DNA of 19,219 nt, taken from positions 1-19,219 of the forward strand of contig CAJOPD010000059.1 of NCBI GenBank assembly GCA_905236685.1. Reading direction: 5' to 3'. Of the stretch, positions 1-6,500 are shown in pieces. The stretch's first letter is position 1; the number at the start of each line of letters is the position of its first letter. This stretch comes from an uncultured Clostridia bacterium (GTDB taxonomy: Bacteria; Bacillota; Clostridia; UBA1381). A program made the position numbers and the translations under genes. The notes under the pieces were generated by a model. It saw nothing but the letters and a program-made list of their open reading frames with translations, made no database searches and was not told where the DNA came from.

Positions 1-158
1 ACATATTCCGCCTCGCCGAGTTTTTTCGCCTCTTCAATATAGCTTTCGCCGTCCGATACGCGTATCGTGTCCTGATAGGACCAGTTGAGATAACCCGCAA
101 CTCCTATTAAAACAACCAACGCCGTTGCAATAACTTCCTTCTTTTTAAGCACCATCAT
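1..158 (-). CDS. spoIIIAH: SpoIIIAH, stage III sporulation protein AH (partial, N-terminus only)
   Basis: The reading frame starts with ATG ATG at 158/155 and runs off the left edge, so only 52 residues are visible. They begin MMVLKKKEVIATALVVLIG, a short basic cytoplasmic tail followed by one membrane segment (about residues 9-24), then a charged stretch. This is the layout of SpoIIIAH, the mother-cell protein whose extracellular domain binds forespore SpoIIQ to form the intercellular channel. The YscJ/FliF-like ring-building domain would lie outside the window. The purine-rich site AGGAAAGGAAAGGAA lies inside the end of spoIIIAG, and the two genes are 3 bases apart, so they are surely co-transcribed. 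Being eighth in an otherwise complete spoIIIA order makes the assignment firm despite truncation. Confidence 0.88.
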   Translation of the reverse strand, partial: MMVLKKKEVIATALVVLIGVAGYLNWSYQDTIRVSDGESYIEEAKKLGEAEY

Positions 159-161
159 AAT

Positions 162-647
162 TTAATTCCTTTCCTTTCCTTCCAAAACGCATATTTTGTG
201 TGATGAAACTTCAAGCACCGCCGCCGCGGCGTCGGTAAGCGCCTTCTTTACAGTGCTGTCCCCGGCACCTTCCGAAACTATGATTACACCCTTAACCCGC
301 GGATAAAATTCCGATTTGATAAAGGGAGCGTTTCCGTCCATAACCACTGAATTTTCAGAAGAGGTATCGCTCCTCTTTTCCTCAAATTCCAAAGTATATC
401 CCGAAGTGCCGTAATATGTAATCATAACGCTGACCTTGCCCGCGCCCGAAACTCCTGACAGAATTTCCGAAAGCCGTGCTTCATCTGAGTATCTATCATA
501 CACCTGCGGTTTTATATTATTGTCCTTTCCGCTGTCAAACACGGGCAGCAGCATAAAAACAATTCCAATTATAATTATTATATACAGGCTTTTATTATTC
601 ACATATTTTGATAAAAAATCATTTAATTTTGAATTCAATTCTGTCAC
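162..647 (-). CDS. spoIIIAG: SpoIIIAG, stage III sporulation protein AG
   Basis: 161 residues with one membrane segment (about residues 21-37, rich in Ile) and an extracellular domain. In Bacillus subtilis SpoIIIAG forms a large ring in the mother cell-forespore channel through a ring-building motif. The C-terminal part here (from about residue 55: ARLSEILSGVSGAGKVSVMI onward) fits that domain. The protein is clearly shorter than the B. subtilis one (about 229 residues), with less sequence in the middle. The start is GTG, preceded by GAGG nine bases upstream. The gene overlaps the end of spoIIIAF by 29 bases, which points to coupled translation. Identity rests on domain layout plus position seven in the operon. 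Confidence 0.9.
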   Translation of the reverse strand: MTELNSKLNDFLSKYVNNKSLYIIIIIGIVFMLLPVFDSGKDNNIKPQVYDRYSDEARLSEILSGVSGAGKVSVMITYYGTSGYTLEFEEKRSDTSSENSVVMDGNAPFIKSEFYPRVKGVIIVSEGAGDSTVKKALTDAAAAVLEVSSHKICVLEGKERN

Positions 648-1053
648 AGCCGTAAACCTCGCTAAGTCTTTTTACCGCATTTTCGGGGATTTTCCGCGAT
701 AACGCTATTTCGGTAACGCCCCGTATTCTGTGCTCGTCATCTATATCCAAAAGGACTTGGGCTTTTGCGGTTATGCCGAATTCGTCCCTTAACCGTTCGG
801 AAATATCCGTCTCAATATTTTCTTTCAGCTTTGCGGAAACGCCGTCCAAAAAAACGGCGGTGTTTTCGGAGGACCGGCTTTGTAACGGTTCAAGTTTCAT
901 CTGCCTGACTTTCGGCAAAGGCGATAAAATGGCAAGCATTATCAAAAAGCCCAAAAGTACGCGGATATATTTTTGATGTTCCTTTGGGGCGAGTATATCT
1001 GCCAGCGATACGATAACTGCCGCTGTGCAGATGCTTATTATGTAGCCCTTCAA
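619..1053 (-). CDS. spoIIIAF: SpoIIIAF, stage III sporulation protein AF
   Basis: 144 residues. Two N-terminal hydrophobic segments (about residues 4-20 and 30-46, the second with VLLGFLIMLAILSPL) precede a soluble domain with a ring-building-like fold (about 75-144). This matches SpoIIIAF, a membrane component of the mother-cell side of the channel. The B. subtilis protein is about 206 residues, so this is a compact version. The start codon is TTG, and its last bases form a four-base TTGA overlap with the stop codon of spoIIIAE. The site GGGGGTGA lies four bases upstream of the TTG. The start is therefore well supported although it is not ATG. Confidence 0.9.
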   Translation of the reverse strand: MKGYIISICTAAVIVSLADILAPKEHQKYIRVLLGFLIMLAILSPLPKVRQMKLEPLQSRSSENTAVFLDGVSAKLKENIETDISERLRDEFGITAKAQVLLDIDDEHRIRGVTEIALSRKIPENAVKRLSEVYGCDRIEFKIK

Positions 1054-2114
1054 AAGCTCACCCCCGATGACAAAAGAATTATGCCGATTGATATGACAAA
1101 TAAAAGCGTTGACGCGATAACCATTGAAAAGAGCATTTTAACCGATTCGGATATTGCAAGCAGCATATTTACAATGCGCTTTTCGGAAAAAGGCTCGATA
1201 ATTGCCGCGGTAACCTTCAAAAAAAGCATCATTATAAGGATTTTAAGCGCGGGTGAAAACGCCATAGTAAAAAGAGCGACCATTCCCGCTGTTCCCACGG
1301 CGTTTTTTAACAAGTTTGCGCCCGATAAAACCGTTTCCACGGTGTCGGAAAGTATTCCGCCTACAATCGGCACAAGGCTTCCCACCGCAAATTTCAAACC
1401 CTTTGCCGTAACCGTGTTAAAGGCTTTTGTGGTAAAGCCGTAAAGCGATAAAACGGCGGAAAACAGGGTAAGAAGTCCCGTTAAAAGCCATTTGGAAACG
1501 GAAAAAAGAAATTTTGTAAGCGTGCCTATCTCAATGCGGTCGCTGATGTTTCCCGCCAAAGCAAGAATTGCGGAAAAACAGCAAATCGGCAGAATACATT
1601 TGTCCATTAAAAGCCCCGAGACATAAACGCTTGCGGCAAGCACGGGCTGAAATGCCGCCGCCTGAGTTACGGCACCGCTTGTTATTAGCATTGATATGAA
1701 AATCGGCTCAAATTTAGTTATAAAATCGCAGATGTTATGTATCGTCTGTGCGGCGTAGCCTGCGATTTCGGAAAAGATTTTGATTAAAGGCAGGGATATG
1801 ACTAAAAAGCAGGCAAGACCTGCCGCATCAGCGGCGGCAGAGCCTTTAAAGGAGCTTGACAAAATCCGCACAAGCCCCGCCGCAGCCGACAAAATCAAAA
1901 CGGCTTTCAAAAGCCCTTTCGTATTTTTCAGCTCATAAAAAAAACTCTCTAAAAGGCTGTTTATAAGCTTTACGGGGTTTAAGTCAAAGCTTCCGTCGGT
2001 GACGCTTTTTACCGTCTGATTATAAACATCATTTCCTTTTATTTCATATTCCTCCGCATATACGGCGGAAAAAGCTGTCAAAAAAATAAAAACAAATATT
2101 ATGATTTTTTTCAT
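1050..2114 (-). CDS. spoIIIAE: SpoIIIAE, stage III sporulation protein AE
   Basis: 354 residues: a cleavable-looking signal sequence (MKKIIIFVFIFLTAFSAVYA), a soluble stretch to about residue 60, then about seven to eight hydrophobic segments to the C-terminus. This is the polytopic SpoIIIAE of the channel complex, described in the literature as resembling transporter-like membrane components. B. subtilis SpoIIIAE is about 399 residues. The ATG has an AGGAGC site five bases upstream that includes part of the TAG stop of spoIIIAD, so termination of AD and initiation of AE are physically coupled. It is the largest membrane protein of the operon and sits in the expected fifth position. Confidence 0.94.
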   Translation of the reverse strand: MKKIIIFVFIFLTAFSAVYAEEYEIKGNDVYNQTVKSVTDGSFDLNPVKLINSLLESFFYELKNTKGLLKAVLILSAAAGLVRILSSSFKGSAAADAAGLACFLVISLPLIKIFSEIAGYAAQTIHNICDFITKFEPIFISMLITSGAVTQAAAFQPVLAASVYVSGLLMDKCILPICCFSAILALAGNISDRIEIGTLTKFLFSVSKWLLTGLLTLFSAVLSLYGFTTKAFNTVTAKGLKFAVGSLVPIVGGILSDTVETVLSGANLLKNAVGTAGMVALFTMAFSPALKILIMMLFLKVTAAIIEPFSEKRIVNMLLAISESVKMLFSMVIASTLLFVISIGIILLSSGVSF

Positions 2115-2122
2115 TTTTGCTC

Positions 2123-2515
2123 CTAAAAATCGGCAAGTGTATCTAAAATTGCGGTTAAAAGACTGCTTATAATCGGCATCATAAGTGCAATAATGCCTAT
2201 TTTGCCTGCAAGTTCCAGCTTTTTTGAAAGGAGCGTTTCGTTTGCGTCCCGTGCAAGCTCGGCGGAAAACTGGGTTATGTATGCAATTCCTATGATTTTG
2301 ATTACGGATTTTATATAAATGCTGTCTATCGAGGCGTTTTCTGCGAGGCTTTTTATTTCGCTTACAACATCATTAAGGGCGGGCACAGTATAAAAAAGCA
2401 GTAAAAATGCGGTGGTGAGCGCTGTCAAAACGCCCAGCTCCGCCTTGTAAGAGCGCACCGTCATAGACAAAAATGTGCCGATTACGCCTATCAAAGCAAT
2501 TTTGAAAATATCCAT
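2123..2515 (-). CDS. spoIIIAD: SpoIIIAD, stage III sporulation protein AD
   Basis: 130 residues, close to the B. subtilis length (about 133). Hydrophobic segments lie near residues 4-22, 28-45, 68-85 and 105-125. SpoIIIAD is a small membrane protein of the mother-cell channel complex, related in sequence to SpoIIIAC. The gene starts two bases after the spoIIIAC stop. I see no convincing Shine-Dalgarno sequence in the 20 bases before the ATG, so translation is probably coupled to spoIIIAC. Identity follows from the sequence type, length and position between AC and AE. Confidence 0.92.
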   Translation of the reverse strand: MDIFKIALIGVIGTFLSMTVRSYKAELGVLTALTTAFLLLFYTVPALNDVVSEIKSLAENASIDSIYIKSVIKIIGIAYITQFSAELARDANETLLSKKLELAGKIGIIALMMPIISSLLTAILDTLADF

Positions 2516-2517
2516 AA

Positions 2518-2712
2518 CTATAAATCGAAAATTTGCTTTATCGACTCGAAAAGACCGCCTATCTCCGAGGTAAGCACATAAAGCACGACAATAAGCCCCG
2601 CAATTGTGGTCAAAAGCGCCTGTTCCTCGCGCCCCGAGCGGATAAGGAGCTGATTTAGTACGGCGACAACAATGCCAACGCCCGCAACCTTAAAAATCAA
2701 ATCAACATTCAT
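2518..2712 (-). CDS. spoIIIAC: SpoIIIAC, stage III sporulation protein AC
   Basis: 64 residues with two hydrophobic segments (about 6-22 and 33-50) joined by a short polar turn containing RSGREEQA, the typical size and layout of SpoIIIAC (about 68 residues in B. subtilis). It is a small integral membrane component of the spoIIIA channel. The ATG at 2712 follows a GAGG site seven bases upstream and lies 11 bases past the spoIIIAB stop. The short length could hide it from annotation, but the conserved operon order makes it secure. Confidence 0.93.
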   Translation of the reverse strand: MNVDLIFKVAGVGIVVAVLNQLLIRSGREEQALLTTIAGLIVVLYVLTSEIGGLFESIKQIFDL

Positions 2713-2723
2713 TTTTTTCCTCG

Positions 2724-3218
2724 CTATATTAGAATTATTGCAACTAAAAATCCGAGTAAAATTCCCATACTCCGATATAGCCTTCCGTATTTTCCGTATT
2801 CCTCGCAGGCGGAAACGCGGGCTGATGTCAAAAGCTCTTTTGTATGATGAATACTGCCTATTTGCAGTTCTTTTCCGAGCGAGCCCAAGCTCTTGGAAAA
2901 TTCAAAAATCAATTCCCTGTCCGATTTTGAAAGGCAGATATCGGAATTTTTAAGCGCAAGAGAAAACGCCTCAGACACAGATGAATTTTTAAGATTTTCG
3001 GAAACCGTCACAAAAAGGGGCAGATTTTCCATATTCCCGACCGACAAGAGCGCTGAGGCAATATCCTTCTCGCTGAACGCTATTTCATTTTCCAAAAGAT
3101 TTAGGGACGAAATAATCAAAAGCAGGCTGTCGCATCTTTTTTTCAGCTTTTCCGACTTTGAAACGCCCCATATGCCGAAGGAAAGAATTATTAAAACGGC
3201 GCCAAAAAACTTAATCAT
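2724..3218 (-). CDS. spoIIIAB: SpoIIIAB, stage III sporulation protein AB
   Basis: 164 residues from the ATG at 3218. An N-terminal hydrophobic segment (about residues 4-19, FGAVLIILSFGIWGVS), a long helical soluble region and a C-terminal hydrophobic segment (about 147-164) match SpoIIIAB, a membrane protein often compared with type II secretion component GspF and thought to work with the SpoIIIAA ATPase. The longest open frame begins at a TTG at 3227, but the AAGGA site at 3229-3233 nearly touches that TTG and sits ten bases before the ATG. I therefore prefer the ATG, which overlaps the end of spoIIIAA by eight bases. B. subtilis SpoIIIAB is about 171 residues. Confidence 0.92.
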   Translation of the reverse strand: MIKFFGAVLIILSFGIWGVSKSEKLKKRCDSLLLIISSLNLLENEIAFSEKDIASALLSVGNMENLPLFVTVSENLKNSSVSEAFSLALKNSDICLSKSDRELIFEFSKSLGSLGKELQIGSIHHTKELLTSARVSACEEYGKYGRLYRSMGILLGFLVAIILI

Positions 3219-4062
3219 ATACGCCAATTCCTTTTAGATTTACATTCACATCAAATTCGGAAAGGGTCAGATTTCTGCCGTGTATGCTTGTTATAACGCT
3301 TACGCCGCGCTTTTTTATTTCCGATATTGCCGAAAAATCGTCCGCTGTCCCGATTTCGTCGGTTATAATGACATCGGGTGACATAGAGCGGAGCATAAAA
3401 AGCATACCGTCCGATTTTGACGCACCGCTTAAAACATCACAGCCGTAGCCCAAATCAAAGGGCGAGCTTCCGCCCGATACGGCGGCTATTTCGCCGCGCT
3501 CGTCTATAATGGACACACGCTTTCCCAAAAGGGAGAGATTTCGCGCAATATCCCGAAGCAGCGTGGTTTTGCCGCACATTGGAGGAGAAACTATAACGGT
3601 GTTTTTTATTTCACCGTCTTTAAAAATTCTGCCCATAATACTGTCGGAACAGCCGACAAATTCCCGTGCAAATCGGTAGTTAAGCGCCTGAATATTTTTT
3701 AAGTGGGTTATTTTTCCGCCTGAAACAGCCGCTTCTCCGCATATGCCGACACGGTGTCCGCCCGAAAGCGTGACAAAACCTTTGCGTATCTCGTTTTCAT
3801 ATGCGTACATCGAAAAATTCGTCACAAGCTCCAAAGCCCTTTTTATATCCCGTTCGGTTACAATTATGGCGCGATCCTTTTCGGGCGGGGATATAAACGA
3901 TGTTCTGTCCTGATACACGGCGCACAGCCTTCCGCCTAAGCGCAGGCGAAGCTCCAAAAGCCTGTCCGTATCGGCATAATCAATGTATCCGCGTATACGC
4001 TCGGGTATTGCGGAAAGCAGAGCTTTTAAGCTGTCGGTATCCTCTTTGGCAAGTGTAAACAT
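3211..4062 (-). CDS. spoIIIAA: SpoIIIAA, stage III sporulation ATPase
   Basis: 283 residues from the ATG at 4062. This is the cytoplasmic secretion-type ATPase of the channel, related to GspE/VirB11 proteins. A Walker A motif reads SPPMCGKTTLL (about residue 162 onward; Ser stands where the first P-loop Gly usually is, as I recall for some clostridial SpoIIIAA). A Walker B-like DVIITDEIG follows near residue 233, and a SIHG near 260. The longest frame starts at a GTG nine bases earlier, but that GTG lies inside the site AGAGGTGG (4068-4075), which is five bases before the ATG; the GTG is therefore probably part of the ribosome binding site. It is first in the operon, after the sigG terminator, so it needs its own promoter, expected to be sigma-E type. 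Confidence 0.95.
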   Translation of the reverse strand: MFTLAKEDTDSLKALLSAIPERIRGYIDYADTDRLLELRLRLGGRLCAVYQDRTSFISPPEKDRAIIVTERDIKRALELVTNFSMYAYENEIRKGFVTLSGGHRVGICGEAAVSGGKITHLKNIQALNYRFAREFVGCSDSIMGRIFKDGEIKNTVIVSPPMCGKTTLLRDIARNLSLLGKRVSIIDERGEIAAVSGGSSPFDLGYGCDVLSGASKSDGMLFMLRSMSPDVIITDEIGTADDFSAISEIKKRGVSVITSIHGRNLTLSEFDVNVNLKGIGVYD

Positions 4063-4067
4063 TTTGT

Positions 4068-4075
4068 CCACCTCT
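4068..4075 (-). promoter_or_regulatory. ribosome binding site deciding the spoIIIAA start
   Basis: AGAGGTGG is separated by five bases from the ATG at 4060-4062. It contains the GTG at 4069-4071 that begins the longest reading frame, so the upstream GTG cannot easily be the initiation codon. Inference from spacing only. Confidence 0.6.
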
Positions 4076-4113
4076 TTTACAATATACTATTGCAGGGGCG
4101 TAAAAAATAGAAC

Positions 4114-4136
4114 AAAAAAAGAAGGCGTTTGCCTTC
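4114..4136 (-). terminator. intrinsic terminator overlapping the sigG stop codon
   Basis: On the minus strand a perfect six-base stem GAAGGC/GCCTTC with a four-base AAAC loop is followed by seven T residues (4114-4120). The sigG stop codon (4135-4137) overlaps the 5' arm of the stem, so the hairpin forms only after the ribosome leaves. The remaining 50 bases before spoIIIAA are AT-rich with a GC patch and must hold the spoIIIA promoter. Confidence 0.8.
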
Positions 4137-4902
4137 AAATATATTTCCGCATATGCTTTAAAGCGCTCTTTTCAAGCCGTGATACCTGTGCCTGAGAAAT
4201 GCCGATTTCATCTGCAACCTCCATTTGCGTTTTGCCCTGAAAAAACCGCAAATCCAGAATATGTTTTTCGCGCTCGCAAAGATGTTTCATCGCCTCGGAT
4301 ATTGCTATATGCCTAAGCCAGTTTTCGTCGGTGTTTTTGGTATCTTTCACCTGGTCCATAACGAAAATCGCCTCGCCGCCGTCGTGATAAACAGGCTCAA
4401 AAAGGCTTATCGGCTCGCATATTGCGTCAAGTGCGAAAACGACATCTTCCTTTGGAATGTTCAGCTTTTGCGCAATTTCCTGAACGGTAGGCTCTTTTGA
4501 ATTTGCATTTATAAGGCTTTCCTTGGCGTAAAGCGCCTTATAGGCAATATCCTTTAAGGAACGGCTTACGCGGATAGAATTGTTGTCCCGCAAATACCGC
4601 CGTATCTCGCCGATAATCATCGGAACGGCATAGGTGGAGAACTGGACATTTAAAGAGGTATCAAAATTATCAATCGCTTTTATAAGGCCCACACAGCCGA
4701 CCTGAAATAAATCGTCGGCATTTTCACCGCGTCCTGAAAACCGCTGGATTACGCTCAAAACAAGACGGAGATTTCCTCGTATAAAAATTTCGCGGGCGTT
4801 TTTGTCGCCTTCCTTTATTTTTGCAAAAAGCTCCTCCTTTTCCGCACGGGTAAGCGTCGGAAGCTTTGTGGTATTGACACCGCAGATTTCGACCTTATTC
4901 AT
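4135..4902 (-). CDS. sigG: RNA polymerase sporulation sigma factor SigG
   Basis: 255 residues from the ATG at 4902, against about 260 in B. subtilis. The N-terminus MNKVEICGVNTTKLPTL is the SigG signature. Region 2 includes GNLRLVLSVIQRF, DDLFQVGCVGLIKAIDNFD and the -10 recognition stretch FSTYAVPMIIGEIRRYLRDN; region 3 and region 4 follow, the last with the helix-turn-helix MEVADEIGISQAQVSRLEKS. Sigma-G directs late forespore transcription, including SASP genes such as the one in this window. A TTG two codons earlier opens the frame, but AGGGGG at 4911-4916 is eight bases from the ATG and only two from the TTG. By my recalled alignment an Arg (in FIRGNLRL) occupies the position of B. subtilis Asn45, a residue reported to matter for the anti-sigma factor CsfB/Gin. 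Confidence 0.96.
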   Translation of the reverse strand: MNKVEICGVNTTKLPTLTRAEKEELFAKIKEGDKNAREIFIRGNLRLVLSVIQRFSGRGENADDLFQVGCVGLIKAIDNFDTSLNVQFSTYAVPMIIGEIRRYLRDNNSIRVSRSLKDIAYKALYAKESLINANSKEPTVQEIAQKLNIPKEDVVFALDAICEPISLFEPVYHDGGEAIFVMDQVKDTKNTDENWLRHIAISEAMKHLCEREKHILDLRFFQGKTQMEVADEIGISQAQVSRLEKSALKHMRKYI

Positions 4903-4963
4903 ATACAAATCCCCCTTTTTTTCAAGTATGTAACAGGAGATTGTCGGAGAATATGTATACTAT

Positions 4964-4993
4964 TATTATTTTCAATTTTTGGAGAAGTTATAC
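4964..4993 (-). promoter_or_regulatory. candidate sigma-F/sigma-G-type promoter for sigG
   Basis: On the minus strand GTATA (4989-4993) is followed after 18 bases by AATAATA (4964-4970). The first fits the forespore -35 pattern GNATR, and the second differs at one base from the sigma-G -10 pattern CAWNHTA. The predicted start would give a leader of about 55 bases. The region is AT-rich, so a chance match is quite possible. The location is right: downstream of the trk terminator and upstream of sigG, which is known elsewhere to be transcribed by sigma-F and sigma-G polymerase. Confidence 0.35.
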
Positions 4994-5000
4994 TTTTTGC

Positions 5001-5034
5001 AAAAAAAATATCCCTGCTTAAAACTAAGCAGGGA
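5001..5034 (-). terminator. strong intrinsic terminator after trkH
   Basis: A perfect ten-base stem TCCCTGCTTA/TAAGCAGGGA with a four-base GTTT loop (5011-5034) is followed on the minus strand by TA and eight T residues (5001-5008). It begins 15 bases past the trkH stop and should isolate vegetative trk transcription from sigG. Confidence 0.92.
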
Positions 5035-5049
5035 CAGAAAATATTTTGT

Positions 5050-6486
5050 TCATTTCCGCCACGCACTCGGCGAGAAAAGTACTAAAATCGGGAAGATTTC
5101 AAGCCTTCCGATTAACATATCAAAGGAAAGAATTATCTTTGAAAATGTTGAAAAAATGCTGAAATTTTGTGTAGGACCGACCTTGGCAAGTCCGGGACCG
5201 ATGTTGTTAAGAGTTGCAACCACCGCCGTAAAGTTTGTGGTGTAGTCCATATTATCAAGACTTATGATAAGTATTGAAGCAACATAAATCACAATATATG
5301 CCGCCATATAGACATTTACGGCACGGACTACCGTGTGTTCAACGGGGCGACCGTTCATCGTAACCTTGTGCGTGCTTTTCGGGTGCGCTGCAATCCTGAT
5401 TTCCTTGTAGATGCTTTTAATAAATATCATTATCCGCGAAACCTTTATTCCGCCGCCCGTACTGCCCGCAGATGCGCCGATAAACATAAGCGTAACCAAA
5501 AGGGTTTTTGAAAATTCAGGCCAGACATCAAAATCAGCCGTTGAATAACCTGTTGTGGTAATCAGCGCCGCTACCTGAAAGGCGGAGTAACGCAGAGTTT
5601 CGGCTATCGTGCTGTAAAGAGGTCGGATATTAACGGTAATAAGGGCTATCGCAACAAAAACTATGCCAAGATATGTGCGAAGTTCCTCCGAGCGCAGCGC
5701 AGAGCGGATTTTTCCGAGCAAAAGCAGGTAATAAAGGGAAAAATCAATGCCGAACAAAATCATAAATACCGTTATTACATTCTGCACATAGGGAGAATAC
5801 TCCGAAATCCCCGAGTTCAATATGCCAAAGCCTCCCGTACCTGCCGTGCCGAAGGAAAGGGTAAGCGCGGAAAAGACATCAAGACCGCCTGCATAAAGGA
5901 AAAGCGCCTCTATAACGGTCAGAATAGAATACATTATGTAGAGAATTTTTGCGGTTGATTTAACTTTCGGAACAAGCTTGCTCACAGACGGTCCGGGACT
6001 TTCTGCTTTTATCAGGTAAAGATTGTTTCCGTCCGACAGGGGAAGAATTGCAACCAAAAATACCAAAACGCCCATACCGCCGATAAAGTGGGTAAAGCTG
6101 CGCCAAAAGAGCATACATTTTGGCAGAGCCTCAATATCGGTAAGTATTGAAGCGCCTGTTGTGGTGAAGCCCGACACCGTTTCAAAGAAAGCGTCAATAA
6201 AGTTTGGGATACTCTTTGAAATCACAAAGGGCAAAGCGCCGAAAATACTCATCACTATCCAGGAAAGAGCGACTATTATAAACCCCTCTTTTGAGAACAT
6301 AGTTTTGTTCTTGACCTTTGGCAGAATACAGAGCCCTCCGAGAGTTCCGCATAAAAGTATGCATATAACAAATGTAAGAATGTACGGCTCGGAAAATGCA
6401 ATTGCGCATATGAGGGGAAGTACCAGTGCCGCCGCCTCAACGATAAGTACCCAGCCGAGTGTGTGTATAATAACTTTATAATTCAT
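5050..6486 (-). CDS. trkH: TrkH/KtrB family potassium uptake channel subunit
   Basis: 478 residues, the usual size of TrkH-type potassium translocation subunits. Four membrane-pore-membrane repeats are visible. Their filter segments are GFTTTGAS (about residue 106), GTAGTGGFG (about 217), ALITTTGYST (about 312) and TLNNIGPG (about 430), each with the filter glycine that coordinates potassium. N-terminal segments (residues 7-60) are strongly hydrophobic. It should work with TrkA, encoded 14 bases upstream, which gates it from the cytoplasm. AAGGA lies ten bases before the ATG, next to the trkA stop. It is last in the trk unit and followed by a strong terminator. Confidence 0.95.
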   Translation of the reverse strand: MNYKVIIHTLGWVLIVEAAALVLPLICAIAFSEPYILTFVICILLCGTLGGLCILPKVKNKTMFSKEGFIIVALSWIVMSIFGALPFVISKSIPNFIDAFFETVSGFTTTGASILTDIEALPKCMLFWRSFTHFIGGMGVLVFLVAILPLSDGNNLYLIKAESPGPSVSKLVPKVKSTAKILYIMYSILTVIEALFLYAGGLDVFSALTLSFGTAGTGGFGILNSGISEYSPYVQNVITVFMILFGIDFSLYYLLLLGKIRSALRSEELRTYLGIVFVAIALITVNIRPLYSTIAETLRYSAFQVAALITTTGYSTADFDVWPEFSKTLLVTLMFIGASAGSTGGGIKVSRIMIFIKSIYKEIRIAAHPKSTHKVTMNGRPVEHTVVRAVNVYMAAYIVIYVASILIISLDNMDYTTNFTAVVATLNNIGPGLAKVGPTQNFSIFSTFSKIILSFDMLIGRLEIFPILVLFSPSAWRK

Positions 6487-6500
6487 ATTTCTGCGCGTCC

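Noticed and set aside
973..1443. 156-codon open frame on the plus strand within spoIIIAE
   Set aside because: It lies opposite spoIIIAE and spoIIIAF, has no plausible domain or Shine-Dalgarno site, and mirrors codon bias of the real genes.
4076..4113. Possible sigma-E promoter for spoIIIAA
   Set aside because: The region must hold one by logic, but TCTATTT and CAATAGTA are too far from the sigma-E boxes for a confident call.
6023..6481. 152-codon open frame on the plus strand within trkH
   Set aside because: Fully antisense to the hydrophobic N-terminal part of trkH, with low-complexity composition and no supporting context.
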